A program made the translations under genes and the position numbers. DNA of 64,000 nt. Origin: Bradyrhizobium amphicarpaeae (GTDB lineage Bacteria; Pseudomonadota; Alphaproteobacteria; Rhizobiales; Xanthobacteraceae). Below are positions 43,517 through 53,696 of the stretch, piece by piece. The notes beneath the pieces were generated by a model that was given only the letters and a program-made list of their open reading frames with translations, searched no databases and was not told where the DNA came from. The number at the start of each line of letters is the position of its first letter. Positions within the stretch are counted from its first letter, which is position 1. Location of the stretch: contig NZ_CP029426.2 in the NCBI RefSeq assembly GCF_002266435.3, positions 6,230,001-6,294,000 on the forward strand. Reading direction: 5' to 3'.

Positions 43517-45433
43517 ATGAACATGATCGTCACCCCGGCTTCGCCCGCCACCCCGAACGGCACGACGCGACCGCAGGTCCGCATCGTGATCGTCGGCCAT
43601 GTCGACCACGGCAAATCGACGCTGGTCGGCCGCCTGTTGCACGAGACCGGCAGCCTGCCCGACGGCAAGCTGGAGATGCTCAAGGCCGTCAGCGCGCGGC
43701 GCGGCATGCCGTTCGAATGGTCGTTCCTGCTCGATGCGCTGCAGACCGAGCGCGACCAGGGCATCACCATCGACACCACGCAGATCCGCTTCCGCACCAA
43801 TTCGCGCGACATCGTGCTGATCGACGCGCCCGGCCACGCCGAATTCCTGCGCAACATGATCACCGGCGCCTCGCAGGCCGACGGCGCGGTGCTGATCATC
43901 GACGCGCTGGAAGGCGTGCGCGACCAGACACGGCGGCACGGCTATCTCCTGCATCTGCTCGGCGTGAAGCAGGTCGCGATCGTCGTCAACAAGATGGACC
44001 GCGTCGATTTCTCAGCAGAGCGTTTCAAGGAGATCAGCGACGAGATTTCCGCACATCTGAGCGGCCTCGGCGTGACGCCCACGGCCGTGACTCCGATCTC
44101 GGCGCGCGACGGCGACGGCGTCGCTGATCGTACCGACCGGATCGGCTGGTACAAAGGTCCGACGGTGGTCGAGGCGCTCGACGCTCTCGAGCCGGCCCGG
44201 CCGCTGGAAGCGCTGGCGCTGCGGCTGCCGGTGCAGGCGATCTACAAGTTCGACGACCGCCGCATCGTGGCGGGCCGGATTGAATCCGGCAGCCTCATTG
44301 CCGGCGACGAGATCGTGATCATGCCGGCCGGCAAGATCGCCAGAATCAAGACGGTCGAGAGCTGGCCGGTGACGCCGGTGGCAGGACGGCAGGGCGCGGG
44401 CCGCTCGGTCGGCATCACGCTCGACCGCGAATTGTTCATCGAGCGCGGCGATATCATCGCGCATGTGAGCGCTGCCCCGCGCGAGACGCGGCGGCTGCGC
44501 GCCCGCATCTTCTGGCTGCACGACAAGCCGCTCGCCAAGGGCGACCAGTTGCTGGTTCGGTCGGGGCCGAAGGAAAGCCGCGCCACCGTGGTGGAAATCG
44601 AGAAGGCGGTCGACCCCGGCGAATTGTCGAGCATCGAGAACAAGGCGATCGGCCGCAACCATGTCGGCGAGATCGACATCTCGCTGTCGAACCCGATCGC
44701 CACCGATCCCTACACCGAGAACCCGCGCACCGGACGCCTGGTGATCGAAGTCTCCGGGCGCATCGCCGGCGGCGGCCTGGTGCTGTCGGTCGATGCCGGC
44801 CAGCGCGCCGTGCCGGTCGACATCGTGCCGGTGGAATCCGCGCTGCGTCCCGACGAACGCTCCGCGCGCTATCAGCACAATGGCGCCGTGGTCTGGCTCA
44901 CCGGCCTGCCGGCTTCCGGCAAGTCGACGCTGGCCAAGGCGCTGGAACGACGGCTGTTCAGCAATGGCGGCTCGCCGATCCTGCTCGACGGCGACACGCT
45001 GCGCGCCGGGCTCAACAGCGATCTCGGCTTCTCCTCTGCCGATCGCAGCGAGAACATCCGCCGCCTCGCCGAAGTCGCAACGCATCTCGCGCGCAACGGC
45101 CACATCGCAATCGTCGCCGCGGTCTCGCCCGCCCGCGAAGACCGCGCCGCGGCGCGCCGTATCGCCGACACCGCCTTCCGCGAGATCCACGTCGCGACGC
45201 CGGCAGAGGTCTGCGAGGATCGCGATCCCAAGGGGCACTACAAGAAGGCCCGCGCCGGTGCGCTGGCGTCGTTCACCGGCATCGGCAACGACTACGAAGC
45301 ACCGCAGGCAGCCGAGCTCGTGATCGACACCTCGACACGGACAGTTGCGGATGCGGTCGACGAGATCGAGCGCATGCTGAACAGCACCGGCATTCTGTTC
45401 GACGAGGCCGTCGACCTCGCCGCGAATATCTAA
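43517..45433 (+). CDS. cysNC: Bifunctional sulfate adenylyltransferase subunit 1 / APS kinase
   Basis: 638 residues. The N-terminal CysN part (around 20-440) has the GTPase motifs GHVDHGKST, DAPGH and NKMD, with the long switch-I insert of CysN and two beta-barrel domains. The C-terminal CysC part (from about 450) has the kinase P-loop TGLPASGKSTLAKALERRLF and VSPAREDRAAARRIA. In rhizobia such fusions (as in NodQ) also supply PAPS for sulfated sugars. Since CysH here is of the APS type, the PAPS made by the kinase domain is likely for sulfotransferases rather than for reduction. Confidence 0.94.
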   Translation: MNMIVTPASPATPNGTTRPQVRIVIVGHVDHGKSTLVGRLLHETGSLPDGKLEMLKAVSARRGMPFEWSFLLDALQTERDQGITIDTTQIRFRTNSRDIVLIDAPGHAEFLRNMITGASQADGAVLIIDALEGVRDQTRRHGYLLHLLGVKQVAIVVNKMDRVDFSAERFKEISDEISAHLSGLGVTPTAVTPISARDGDGVADRTDRIGWYKGPTVVEALDALEPARPLEALALRLPVQAIYKFDDRRIVAGRIESGSLIAGDEIVIMPAGKIARIKTVESWPVTPVAGRQGAGRSVGITLDRELFIERGDIIAHVSAAPRETRRLRARIFWLHDKPLAKGDQLLVRSGPKESRATVVEIEKAVDPGELSSIENKAIGRNHVGEIDISLSNPIATDPYTENPRTGRLVIEVSGRIAGGGLVLSVDAGQRAVPVDIVPVESALRPDERSARYQHNGAVVWLTGLPASGKSTLAKALERRLFSNGGSPILLDGDTLRAGLNSDLGFSSADRSENIRRLAEVATHLARNGHIAIVAAVSPAREDRAAARRIADTAFREIHVATPAEVCEDRDPKGHYKKARAGALASFTGIGNDYEAPQAAELVIDTSTRTVADAVDEIERMLNSTGILFDEAVDLAANI

Positions 45434-45786
45434 GGGCGGCCCCCGCTGTCGTCGCACGGCTTGACCGGGCGACCCAGTACACGGGACGGTGCGGCCGGAA
45501 CCGAGAAGCCGCAGCGGACTGGATTCCCCGCCTGCCGCCTACGCTGAAGCTTCGGCGCCCCTGAAGTTCGACCCCGGCGAAGCCTTGGCATAGCCGGGTC
45601 GCGGGGAGTGACAGCGGTGCGCAAGGCCGCCCGCCTCGCCTTGACATTTTGACAGACATCGAGGGTCTTCTCACCGCCCCGATTTTGGGGCTAATAGACC
45701 CCGAAAGCCGCTCCCTCGTGGGCGCATTTTGCTGCTGTCGGGTCAAAAGCAGCCAAAAACAGCCATTTCCAACAAGAAAGCCCATC
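45434..45786. other. Gene-free region between cysNC and glcB with a degenerate repeat
   Basis: The first 170 bp looks like a decayed intergenic repeat (CCCCCGCTGTCGTCGCACGG at 45439, GACCCCGGCGAAGCC at 45571). TTGACATTTTGACA at about 45642 is the best promoter-like motif ahead of glcB. GGGGCTAATAGACCCC at about 45686 forms a 4-bp hairpin. I see no gene here. Confidence 0.4.
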
Positions 45787-47952
45787 ATGAAACGCGTCGA
45801 CGCCCACGGATTGAAGATCGCTCCCGTCCTGTTCGATTTCATCGCCAAGGAAGCGGCCCCGAAAACGGGGATCGCGCCGGACGCGTTCTGGGCCGGGCTT
45901 GCCGCCATCATCAAGGAGCTGGGGCCGAAGAACCGCACGTTGCTGGCGGTGCGCGACACGTTGCAGGCCAAGATCGACGACTGGCACCGCGCCAGCAAGG
46001 GCAAGGCGTTCGACCTCAATGCCTACACCGCCTTCCTGAAGGAGATCGGCTATCTCGTTCCGGAGCCGGCGACCCAGAAGGTCGAGACCGCCAATGTCGA
46101 CGAGGAGATCGGCAAGATCTGCGGCCCGCAGCTCGTCGTCCCTCTCACCAATGCGCGCTACGCTCTCAACGCGGCGAACGCGCGCTGGGGCTCGCTCTAT
46201 GACGCCTTCTACGGCACCGACGCGATTCCGCATGATCCGTCCGAGAACGGCAAGGGCTACAACAAGGCGCGCGGCGACAAGGTGATCGCCAAGGCCAAGG
46301 CATTCCTCGATGCCGCCGTGCCGCTCGCGACCGGCAGCCACACCGACGTCACCGCCTACAGCGTCGTCGCCGGCCAGCTCGCGGTGAAGCTGAAGAGCGG
46401 CAACGCCACCGCGCTGAAGAACGCGGCGCAGTTCGCCGGCTTCCAGGGCGATGCGGCTTCCCCGAGCGCCGTACTGCTCGCCAACAACGGCCTGCATGTC
46501 GAGGTCAAGATCGACCGCAACAGCGCGATCGGCAAGGACGATCCGGCCGGCGTCGCCGACATGATCATGGAGTCCGCGGTCTCCACCATTCTCGACATGG
46601 AAGACTCGGTCGCCGCGGTCGATGCCGAGGACAAGGTTCTGGTCTACCGCAACACGCTCGGCCTGATGAACGGCACGCTGTCGGCGGACTTTGAAAAAGG
46701 CGGCAAGACGCTGACGCGTTCGCTCAACGCCGACCGCAGCTACAAGACCCCCGACGGCAAGGGCGAAGTCAAGCTGCACGGCCGCAGCCTGCTGCTGATG
46801 CGCAATTGCGGTCACCACATGTTCACCGACGCGGTGCTGGACGAGAAGGGCGAGGAAATTCCGGAAGGCCTGCTCGATGCCGCTGTGTCGGGCCTGCTCG
46901 CGATCCACGACCTCAAGGGCAATTCCAAGGTCAAGAACAGCCGCACGGGATCTGCCTATATCGTCAAGCCGAAGATGCACGGCCCGGACGAGGTGTCGCT
47001 GACCTGCGAGATCTTCGACCGCGTCGAGAAGATGCTGTCGCTGCCCGAGAACACGCTCAAGGTCGGCATCATGGACGAGGAGCGGCGCACCACCGTCAAC
47101 CTCAAGGCCTGCATCCAGCGCGCCTCCAAGCGCATCATGTTCATCAACACCGGCTTCCTCGACCGCACCGGCGACGAGATCCACACGTCGATGGAAGCGG
47201 GTCCGATGATCCGCAAGAACGAGATGAAGGCGCAGCCCTGGATCAAGTCCTATGAGGACTGGAACGTCGACATGGGCCTGACCTGCGGCCTGCCCGGCCA
47301 CGCCCAGATCGGCAAGGGCATGTGGGCCGCGCCGGACAAAATGGCGGACATGTTGCAGCAGAAGCTAGGCCATCCGCAGGCCGGCGCCACCACGGCCTGG
47401 GTGCCCTCGCCCACCGCCGCGACACTGCACGCGCTGCATTATCATCAGGTCAACGTGATCGCGCGCCAGGAAGAGCTTACCAAGGGCGGGCCGCGCGCAA
47501 AGCTCGAAGACATCCTCACCATTCCGGTGTCGAAGTCGAACTGGGCGCCTGATGACGTCAAGCAGGAGATCGACAACAACTGCCAGGGCATTTTGGGCTA
47601 TGTCGTGCGCTGGATCGACCAGGGCGTCGGCTGCTCCAAGGTGCCTGACATCCACGATGTCGGCCTGATGGAAGACCGCGCCACCTTGCGCATCTCCAGC
47701 CAGCATCTCGCCAACTGGCTGCACCAGGGCGTGATCACCGAGGCGCAAGTAATGGAATCGCTGAAGCGCATGGCGGTCGTGGTCGACAAGCAGAACGCCG
47801 GCGATGCCGTCTACAAGCCGATGGCGCCCGCCTTCGACGGCACGGCCTTCAAGGCCGCATGCGATCTCATCTTCAAGGGCCGCGAGCAGCCGAACGGCTA
47901 CACCGAATACATCCTCACCGCGCGCCGCCGCGAGGCCAAGGCGGCCGGCTGA
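45787..47952 (+). CDS. glcB: Malate synthase G
   Basis: 721 residues, the length expected for isoform G. Marker blocks are [87 protein letters not shown] and [24 protein letters not shown]. It condenses glyoxylate with acetyl-CoA to malate in the glyoxylate shunt. AAGAAAG precedes the ATG at 45787; longer in-frame extensions lack a ribosome site. It ends in a strong terminator and is monocistronic. Isocitrate lyase is not in the window. Confidence 0.97.
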   Translation: MKRVDAHGLKIAPVLFDFIAKEAAPKTGIAPDAFWAGLAAIIKELGPKNRTLLAVRDTLQAKIDDWHRASKGKAFDLNAYTAFLKEIGYLVPEPATQKVETANVDEEIGKICGPQLVVPLTNARYALNAANARWGSLYDAFYGTDAIPHDPSENGKGYNKARGDKVIAKAKAFLDAAVPLATGSHTDVTAYSVVAGQLAVKLKSGNATALKNAAQFAGFQGDAASPSAVLLANNGLHVEVKIDRNSAIGKDDPAGVADMIMESAVSTILDMEDSVAAVDAEDKVLVYRNTLGLMNGTLSADFEKGGKTLTRSLNADRSYKTPDGKGEVKLHGRSLLLMRNCGHHMFTDAVLDEKGEEIPEGLLDAAVSGLLAIHDLKGNSKVKNSRTGSAYIVKPKMHGPDEVSLTCEIFDRVEKMLSLPENTLKVGIMDEERRTTVNLKACIQRASKRIMFINTGFLDRTGDEIHTSMEAGPMIRKNEMKAQPWIKSYEDWNVDMGLTCGLPGHAQIGKGMWAAPDKMADMLQQKLGHPQAGATTAWVPSPTAATLHALHYHQVNVIARQEELTKGGPRAKLEDILTIPVSKSNWAPDDVKQEIDNNCQGILGYVVRWIDQGVGCSKVPDIHDVGLMEDRATLRISSQHLANWLHQGVITEAQVMESLKRMAVVVDKQNAGDAVYKPMAPAFDGTAFKAACDLIFKGREQPNGYTEYILTARRREAKAAG

Positions 47953-47973
47953 GGCCGGTTGTCGAACAGCAAC

Positions 47974-48004
47974 AGCCCCGGCTCACGCCGGGGCTTTTTT
48001 GTTT
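47974..48004 (+). terminator. Rho-independent terminator of glcB
   Basis: Perfect stem AGCCCCGGC/GCCGGGGCT with a four-base loop, followed by TTTTTTG. Confidence 0.95.
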
Positions 48005-48013
48005 GAGGCCCCC

Positions 48014-48081
48014 GTAGCCCGGATGAGCGAAGCGACATCCGGGGCACTGCCCCCGCATATCGCTGCGCTCTTGCGGGCTAC
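48014..48081. repeat. Intergenic inverted repeat, family C, copy 3
   Basis: GTAGCCCGGATGAGCGAAGC at the left and GCTGCGCTCTTGCGGGCTAC at the right, matching copies at 23740-23814 and 25446-25519. It lies between the glcB terminator and the 3' end of the 51-aa membrane protein gene. Confidence 0.85.
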
Positions 48082-48089
48082 AGGCCGCC

Positions 48090-48245
48090 CTAGAACACCG
48101 CGAGATATTTCAGCAGCGACACGATGCCGATGATGATGACAACCACGCGCGCAATCTGCTTGGCGCGGCCGTCCATCGGCAGCATGTTGATGAGATAGAG
48201 CACGAGAATGACGACGAGAAATGTGACGAGTACGCCGACCAGCAT
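48090..48245 (-). CDS. 51-residue membrane protein (Thivi_2564-like family)
   Basis: Short gene, ATG at 48245 to TAG at 48090. The protein has a first helix MLVGVLVTFLVVILVLYLI, a short loop NMLPMDGRAKQIARV, and a second helix VVIIIGIVSLLKYLAVF, giving a hairpin. AAGGGGG lies upstream of the start. A perfect EcfG-type promoter (48283-48307) confirms that it is expressed, probably under general stress. The loop with MDGRAKQI is the conserved part of this small family. Its function is unknown. Confidence 0.82.
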   Translation of the reverse strand: MLVGVLVTFLVVILVLYLINMLPMDGRAKQIARVVVIIIGIVSLLKYLAVF

Positions 48246-48282
48246 CGCAAGGCCCCCTTAGGCAAATGACCAACGAGGTCCT

Positions 48283-48307
48283 AACGCCTGCCTTGCCCTC
48301 CGGTTCC
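48283..48307 (-). promoter_or_regulatory. EcfG (general stress) promoter of the 51-aa membrane protein gene
   Basis: GGAAC, 16 bases, CGTT on the minus strand: a perfect match to the alphaproteobacterial EcfG consensus. The predicted start of transcription is about 30 bp before the ATG. Confidence 0.8.
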
Positions 48308-48340
48308 ATATCGGCAACCCATTGCAACTTCTGGTAAATA

Positions 48341-48386
48341 CGTAATTCTACCGTCAAGCCGGCTGCCTAAAACTTTACCCTTTTCG
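48341..48386 (+). promoter_or_regulatory. Shared upstream element of chemoreceptor genes, copy 1
   Basis: CGTAATTCTACCG at the left and CTAAAACTTTACCCTTTTCG at the right match the element at 50718-50762 in sequence and spacing. It lies 132 bp before the first chemoreceptor gene. Confidence 0.6.
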
Positions 48387-48517
48387 TTTCTGATATCGAA
48401 ACCGCCCGCTGCCGCGAGCGGCGAACGGTATTGAATTGCCGATGCTCGACGCCCCTGTTTTCTCGATTTTGCCGGGCGCCTTTGACGAACTTCGAAATGG
48501 GATTTTAGGGGACATCG

Positions 48518-50611
48518 ATGTTGAATCGCCTGACCGTATCCGCGCTGTTGAAGACAGTGATCGCGATCACATCGATCTGCGTGGTGATCGCACTTTCGCT
48601 CACCGCCTACGAGTCCTGGCATCGCCTCAAGACCGCCAGCCGCATCTCGCAGATCGCCGACGCCTCCGCTGATCTGTTCAAGGCGATGCACAATCTGCGC
48701 ACCGATCGCTCCACCACCACGCGGCTTCTGAACGCGACCGAGCCGATGGATGCCGGGATCGAGAAATACCTGCGTGCGCTGCGTGATGCCCAGATGCCGG
48801 CGATGGCACGCGCACTCGAGCTGATGCCGAGCATGGATTTCCCGCAATCGGGCACGCTGGTGCCGGAGCTGTCGCGTCTCTACAAGCTGCTGGTCGAGGA
48901 GCAGAAGCAGTTCTGGGAGGACGTCGCCAAGCCCAAGGATCAGCGCCGCGCGGGTCTGCCGAAGGAATATTTGGAGACGACGCAGGGCCTGCTCGACGTG
49001 CTCGACAAGCTGTCGAACACGCTGGCCGCCACCGTCAACCACCAGGACGCCGAGATCGACCAGTTGCTGTCGATCAAGCAGAACGCATGGCTGCTGCGCA
49101 ATACCGCCGGCGAGGCCTCGCTGATCGTCTCGATGGGGCTTGCCGCCGGCAAGATCACGCCGGAGGGGCGCTACAACTATACCCAATATGTCGGCGGCAC
49201 GAGCGCGATGTGGAAGGCGCTCGAATTGTCGACCTCGGGCATGCAATTGCCGCCGGCGCTCGCCTCTGCCATGGCCGCCGCCAAGACTGCCTATTTCGAT
49301 CTGCAATATCTGGCTTTGCGTGACCGTCTCGCGGATGCCCTGCTCAAGGGCGACAAGGCCGAGATGACGGCGAACCAGTGGAGCCCGATCACGGTCGGCC
49401 GCATGGCGAGCGCGGTTGCGGTTGCCGAAGCCGCCCTCGACGCTGCCAAGGTCCATACGCTGGATCAGCGTGGCGCCGCGGAGCGCGGGCTGAGCGTTCA
49501 GCTCGCGCTGCTGGCGCTTGCGATCGGGCTCGCCGTCGGCGCAATCATGCTGGTCAGCCGCCGCGTCATCAACCCGCTCAACACCATCCGCGACGCCATG
49601 CTCGAGGTCGCCGGCGGCGATCTCGCCGTCGAAAGCGGCTATCTCGATCGCCAGGACGAGATCGGCGCGCTTGCCGGCGCGCTCGAAATCTTCAAACAGC
49701 AGGCCTCCGACAAGCTCGAGATCGAAGAGCAGGAACGCCAGCGCAACGCGGGCGCGTCCGCACGCCAGCGCGCCGTCGAGGCCTATGTCGGCGAGTTCGA
49801 GGGCGCGGTACGCAAGACGCTGGGCGAATTGAGCGAGGCTTCCGGCGAGATGCGCAAGACCTCGGGTGACCTCTCCGCCGTGTCACGCCAGACCAACGAC
49901 CGCGTCCAGGTGGCCGGCAAGGCCTCCAACGACGCCTCGACGAGCGTCGATAGCGTTGCTGCGGCGGCTGAAGAGCTCTCGGCTTCGATCAACGACATCA
50001 GCCAGCAGGCCGCTCACGCCGCCGGCATCGCCGGCCGCGCCGTCACGCATGCTCGCGAGACCGACGGCACCGTGCAGGGCCTGCAGAAGTCAGCGGGACG
50101 CATCGGCGAGGTCGTCGGCCTCATCAACACCATCGCGCAGCAGACCAATCTGCTCGCGCTCAACGCCACGATCGAGGCCGCACGCGCGGGCGAGGCCGGC
50201 CGCGGCTTTGCCGTGGTCGCCTCCGAGGTGAAGTCGCTGGCCAGCCAGACGGCGAAGGCGACCGAGGAAATCTCCGAACAGATCGCCGACATCCAGAAGG
50301 TCGCGGGCGACGCCATCAACGCGATCCAGACCATCGGCGGTATCATCGGCGAAGTGAACGAAGTGGCGACTGCGATAGCTGCCGCCGTCCAGGAGCAGGG
50401 CGCGGCGACCCAGGAGATCACCCGCAGCACGCAATTCGCGGCGCAGGGCACCAAGAACGTCTCGGACAACATCACCGGGGTCAAAGCCGATGCTGACGCG
50501 GCCGCCGCAGCCGCCGACAATGTGAAGCAGGCCTCCGAGATCCTGGAGAGCCAGAGCCGCCAGCTCGGCAACGAGGTCAGCGACTTCCTCGGCAAGATCC
50601 GCGCAGCGTAG
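48518..50611 (+). CDS. Methyl-accepting chemotaxis protein (tandem paralogue 1)
   Basis: 697 residues. First helix around 10-30 ([22 protein letters not shown]), a helical periplasmic ligand domain (about 35-320), second helix 327-347, HAMP 347-405, then the signalling domain to 697. The hairpin tip reads [42 protein letters not shown], where CheA and CheW bind. There is no C-terminal CheR-tethering pentapeptide (ends GKIRAA). The second paralogue at 50880 has the same length. Their signalling halves are nearly identical and their ligand domains have diverged, so they probably detect related but different signals. Confidence 0.95.
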   Translation: MLNRLTVSALLKTVIAITSICVVIALSLTAYESWHRLKTASRISQIADASADLFKAMHNLRTDRSTTTRLLNATEPMDAGIEKYLRALRDAQMPAMARALELMPSMDFPQSGTLVPELSRLYKLLVEEQKQFWEDVAKPKDQRRAGLPKEYLETTQGLLDVLDKLSNTLAATVNHQDAEIDQLLSIKQNAWLLRNTAGEASLIVSMGLAAGKITPEGRYNYTQYVGGTSAMWKALELSTSGMQLPPALASAMAAAKTAYFDLQYLALRDRLADALLKGDKAEMTANQWSPITVGRMASAVAVAEAALDAAKVHTLDQRGAAERGLSVQLALLALAIGLAVGAIMLVSRRVINPLNTIRDAMLEVAGGDLAVESGYLDRQDEIGALAGALEIFKQQASDKLEIEEQERQRNAGASARQRAVEAYVGEFEGAVRKTLGELSEASGEMRKTSGDLSAVSRQTNDRVQVAGKASNDASTSVDSVAAAAEELSASINDISQQAAHAAGIAGRAVTHARETDGTVQGLQKSAGRIGEVVGLINTIAQQTNLLALNATIEAARAGEAGRGFAVVASEVKSLASQTAKATEEISEQIADIQKVAGDAINAIQTIGGIIGEVNEVATAIAAAVQEQGAATQEITRSTQFAAQGTKNVSDNITGVKADADAAAAAADNVKQASEILESQSRQLGNEVSDFLGKIRAA

Positions 50612-50717
50612 GCTACGGCAGCCCGCTGTCGATATCGTCCTGGCGAAAACTTGGACGATGACGGAATGACGTGCCTAAACCTCAGTCGCTCGAGAGGCCC
50701 GCAGGCGCTCACGCATC

Positions 50718-50762
50718 CGTAATTTTACGGCAGCAACACTGTCTAAGTTTTTACCCTTTTCG
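50718..50762 (+). promoter_or_regulatory. Shared upstream element of chemoreceptor genes, copy 2
   Basis: Contains the near-palindrome CCGTAATTTTACGG (50717-50730; perfect arms CCGTAA/TTACGG) and, 20 bp on, CTAAG then TTTTTACCCTTTTCG. It matches 48341-48386 upstream of the first paralogue. It lies 118 bp before the gene. The rest of 50612-50879 shows no gene. Confidence 0.6.
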
Positions 50763-50879
50763 GGCCAAATGCACCGCAAGCGCGCCGCGAGGCATCGGCG
50801 TCTGCTGCGCCCATTCCCTTGTTTTGAAGTTGGCGAGGGCCGCCGTCCAAGAACTTCAAAACGCGTACTCAGGTGTCCG

Positions 50880-52973
50880 ATGCTCAACCGCTTGTCCGTA
50901 TCCACGCTGCTGAAGACGGTGATCTTCACCACCGCGCTCGTCGTCGTCATCGGCTTCTCGATCAGCGCATGGAGCTCGTGGATCCGGCTTCAGCAGGCTA
51001 GCCGGATCGTCGACATTGCCGCGGCCTCGGCCGACGCCTTCAAGGCCATGGCCAACATCCGGGCCGACCGTTCGACCACCAACCGCCAGTTGACCAGTGA
51101 CATCCAGGTCGATCCAGACACCGAGAAATACATCCGCGGCATTCGCGACGAGCTGATGCCGGCGCTGGGGCGCGCAATCGACATCCTTCCCTCGATCGAC
51201 ATTCCGCAGCGCGACACGATCGTTACCGATCTGGCGCGGCTGAACAAGGCGCTACTGGCGCAGCAAGCCGAGTTCTGGACCGAAGTCGCCAAGCCCAAGG
51301 CCTCACGCAGGCTCGCGCTCGCCAAGGAATATCTCGAGAGCGAGGACGGGTTGATGACCATCCTCGAAAAGCTGTCGCCCGTGCTCGTAGCCAGTGTCAA
51401 CCACCAGGACGCCACGATCGACCAGCTTCTGATGATCAAGCAGATGGCCTGGCTGTTGCGTCAGAACGCCGGCGAATCATCGGTCATTGTCGGCAACGCC
51501 TTGACCAGCGGCAAGGTCTCCCCGGAGGCCCAGCTCGCCTTTACGAAATTTGTCGGTGCTACCGATGCGGCCTGGAGCGCGATCGAGCTGGCCGCCACCG
51601 GCATGCAGCTGCCCCCGGCGCTGTCCGCGTCCATGGCAGACACCAAGTCGGTCTATTTCGACCCGCAATATACCGGCACGCGTGATGGCATCATCGCGAC
51701 GGTGGCCAAGGGCGAGAAAGCGTCGATGACCGCCAACCAGTGGAGCCCCTATTCGGTCGGCCGCATGGCAAGCGCGATCAGGCTCGCCGATGCCGCGCTC
51801 GCCGCAGCCAGGGATCATGCCTCTGCCCAGCGCGCCGGCGCGCTGCAATCGCTGCTGGTCCAGCTGGCCCTGCTCGTCGCCGCCATCGTGTTGACGGGCG
51901 CCGCCATGCTCGCGGTCAGCCGCCGCGTGATCACGCCGCTGCACCGGATCCGCGACGCCATGCTCAAGGTCGCCGGCGGCGATCTCGCCGTCGACAGCGG
52001 CTATCTCGATCGCCAGGACGAGATCGGCTCGCTTGCCGGCGCGCTGGAAACCTTCAAGCAGCAGGCCATCGACAAGCTCAAGATCGAGGAGCAGGAGCGC
52101 GAGCGCAATGCCGGCGCGGCCGCGCGCCAGCGCGCGATCGAAGCCTATGTCGGTGAATTCGAAGGCGAGGTGCGCAAATCGCTGGGCGAGCTGAGCGAGG
52201 CTTCCGGCGAGATGCGCAAGACCTCGGGCGATCTGTCCGAAGTGTCCCGCCAGACCAATGAGCGTGTCGAGGTTGCAGGCAGAGCTTCAAACGAGGCCTC
52301 TTCCAGCGTCGAGAGCGTCGCGGCCGCCGCCGAAGAACTCTCTGCCTCGATCAACGACATCAGCCAGCAGGCCGCGCATGCGGCAGGCATCGCCAGCCGC
52401 GCGGTCAACCAGGCTCGCGAGACCGACGGCACGGTGCAGGGATTGGCACAGTCCGCGGGCCGCATTGGCGAGGTTGTCGGATTGATCAACACGATTGCGG
52501 CGCAGACCAACCTTCTCGCGCTCAACGCCACGATCGAAGCCGCACGCGCCGGCGAGGCCGGGCGCGGCTTTGCCGTGGTCGCCTCAGAGGTGAAGTCGCT
52601 GGCGAGCCAGACCGCCAAGGCGACCGAGGAGATCTCCGAGCAGATCGCCGACATCCAGAAGGTCGCGGGCGACGCCATCAACGCGATCCAGGCCATCGGC
52701 GGCATTATCGGCGAAGTCAACGAGGTCGCCACGGCGATCGCAGCCGCCGTGCAGGAGCAGGGCGCGGCTACTCAGGAGATCACCCGCAGCACGCAATATG
52801 CGGCGCAGGGCACCAAGAACGTCTCGGACAACATCACCGGCGTGAAGGCCGATGCCGACACCGCCGCCGGTGCCGCCGAGAACGTCAAGCAGGCCTCGGA
52901 GACGCTGGAAACCCAGAGCCGGCAACTCGGAGAGCAGGTCAGCGACTTCCTCGGGAAGATTCGCGCAGCATAA
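50880..52973 (+). CDS. Methyl-accepting chemotaxis protein (tandem paralogue 2)
   Basis: 697 residues from the ATG at 50880 with AGGTG upstream. Same architecture as the first paralogue: helix 1 ([22 protein letters not shown]), periplasmic domain (35-320), helix 2 with [30 protein letters not shown], and a signalling domain with [38 protein letters not shown]. The ligand domains align without large gaps and share MTANQWSP and MASA blocks near the membrane. It is a tandem duplicate with its own copy of the upstream element. Confidence 0.95.
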   Translation: MLNRLSVSTLLKTVIFTTALVVVIGFSISAWSSWIRLQQASRIVDIAAASADAFKAMANIRADRSTTNRQLTSDIQVDPDTEKYIRGIRDELMPALGRAIDILPSIDIPQRDTIVTDLARLNKALLAQQAEFWTEVAKPKASRRLALAKEYLESEDGLMTILEKLSPVLVASVNHQDATIDQLLMIKQMAWLLRQNAGESSVIVGNALTSGKVSPEAQLAFTKFVGATDAAWSAIELAATGMQLPPALSASMADTKSVYFDPQYTGTRDGIIATVAKGEKASMTANQWSPYSVGRMASAIRLADAALAAARDHASAQRAGALQSLLVQLALLVAAIVLTGAAMLAVSRRVITPLHRIRDAMLKVAGGDLAVDSGYLDRQDEIGSLAGALETFKQQAIDKLKIEEQERERNAGAAARQRAIEAYVGEFEGEVRKSLGELSEASGEMRKTSGDLSEVSRQTNERVEVAGRASNEASSSVESVAAAAEELSASINDISQQAAHAAGIASRAVNQARETDGTVQGLAQSAGRIGEVVGLINTIAAQTNLLALNATIEAARAGEAGRGFAVVASEVKSLASQTAKATEEISEQIADIQKVAGDAINAIQAIGGIIGEVNEVATAIAAAVQEQGAATQEITRSTQYAAQGTKNVSDNITGVKADADTAAGAAENVKQASETLETQSRQLGEQVSDFLGKIRAA

Positions 52974-53037
52974 GTCAGGCTGGAGCAAGGCGCTTCGAGC
53001 CGTCCGTGCCTCCGCGAGGAGGACGCAGAAGCAGCCC

Positions 53038-53685
53038 CTATTCCTTCGCCACCACCGGTACTTGCCGGAATCTCGCGCGCACCGAATCCGGCAGCGGCGA
53101 GAAATTCATCGCGACGCCGCGGCGGTCGTTGGCGTTGCGGCTGGCGACCACGAGGCCGTTCGCGCCCGCGACGATATCGCCCTTGCGCAAGGTGGGATCA
53201 TCTTCGATCTTGACCGATGCAAGCCCGACCGCGTCCTTGCCGTTACAGGTACAGCCCGCAACGATCTCGTTGCGATAGCGGAACGCGTTAGGCAGTTCGG
53301 AATAGGGTTTTCCCTTGTCGGTGGTGGCGTCGTCGATATCGCCGCCATAAACCAGCGAAGTCTCGGACGTCGGGCAGAAGCTCTTGCAGGATTGCGCCTT
53401 GCTCTCGGCATCGTTGCCCTGCGCCGGGAAGTAGCGGCCGTCGCAGCCCCGCACGCAATAGGCCGTGCCGCCGCCATAGGCGGCGCGCTGCCGCGGGGCG
53501 TCGTAGCGCGGCATGTCATCGCCGGCGAACGGCATCCGGATCTGGGGAGGCCGCGCTCCGAACCCGCCGAACAGCGCCGAGAAGAAATCTTCCGCATGGG
53601 CCGACGGTGCGAATGCCAGACCGGCGGAGACAACGACCATGATCGCCGTTCCGCCAGCCACTTTGCCAATCAGGCGTCTGCTCAT
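53038..53685 (-). CDS. DUF2865 exported protein
   Basis: 215 residues from the ATG at 53685 (a GTG at 53694 is in frame). Signal peptide ending PSAHAEDF. Cysteines in YCVRGCDGRYFP, CKSFCPTSETSLVYGG and AGCTCNGKDAVGL form the DUF2865 core, likely disulfide-bonded in the periplasm. The function is unknown. It starts 11 bp after the L,D-transpeptidase stop on the same strand, so it shares that gene's EcfG promoter. Confidence 0.85.
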   Translation of the reverse strand: MSRRLIGKVAGGTAIMVVVSAGLAFAPSAHAEDFFSALFGGFGARPPQIRMPFAGDDMPRYDAPRQRAAYGGGTAYCVRGCDGRYFPAQGNDAESKAQSCKSFCPTSETSLVYGGDIDDATTDKGKPYSELPNAFRYRNEIVAGCTCNGKDAVGLASVKIEDDPTLRKGDIVAGANGLVVASRNANDRRGVAMNFSPLPDSVRARFRQVPVVAKE

Positions 53686-53696
53686 ATCACTCACTC

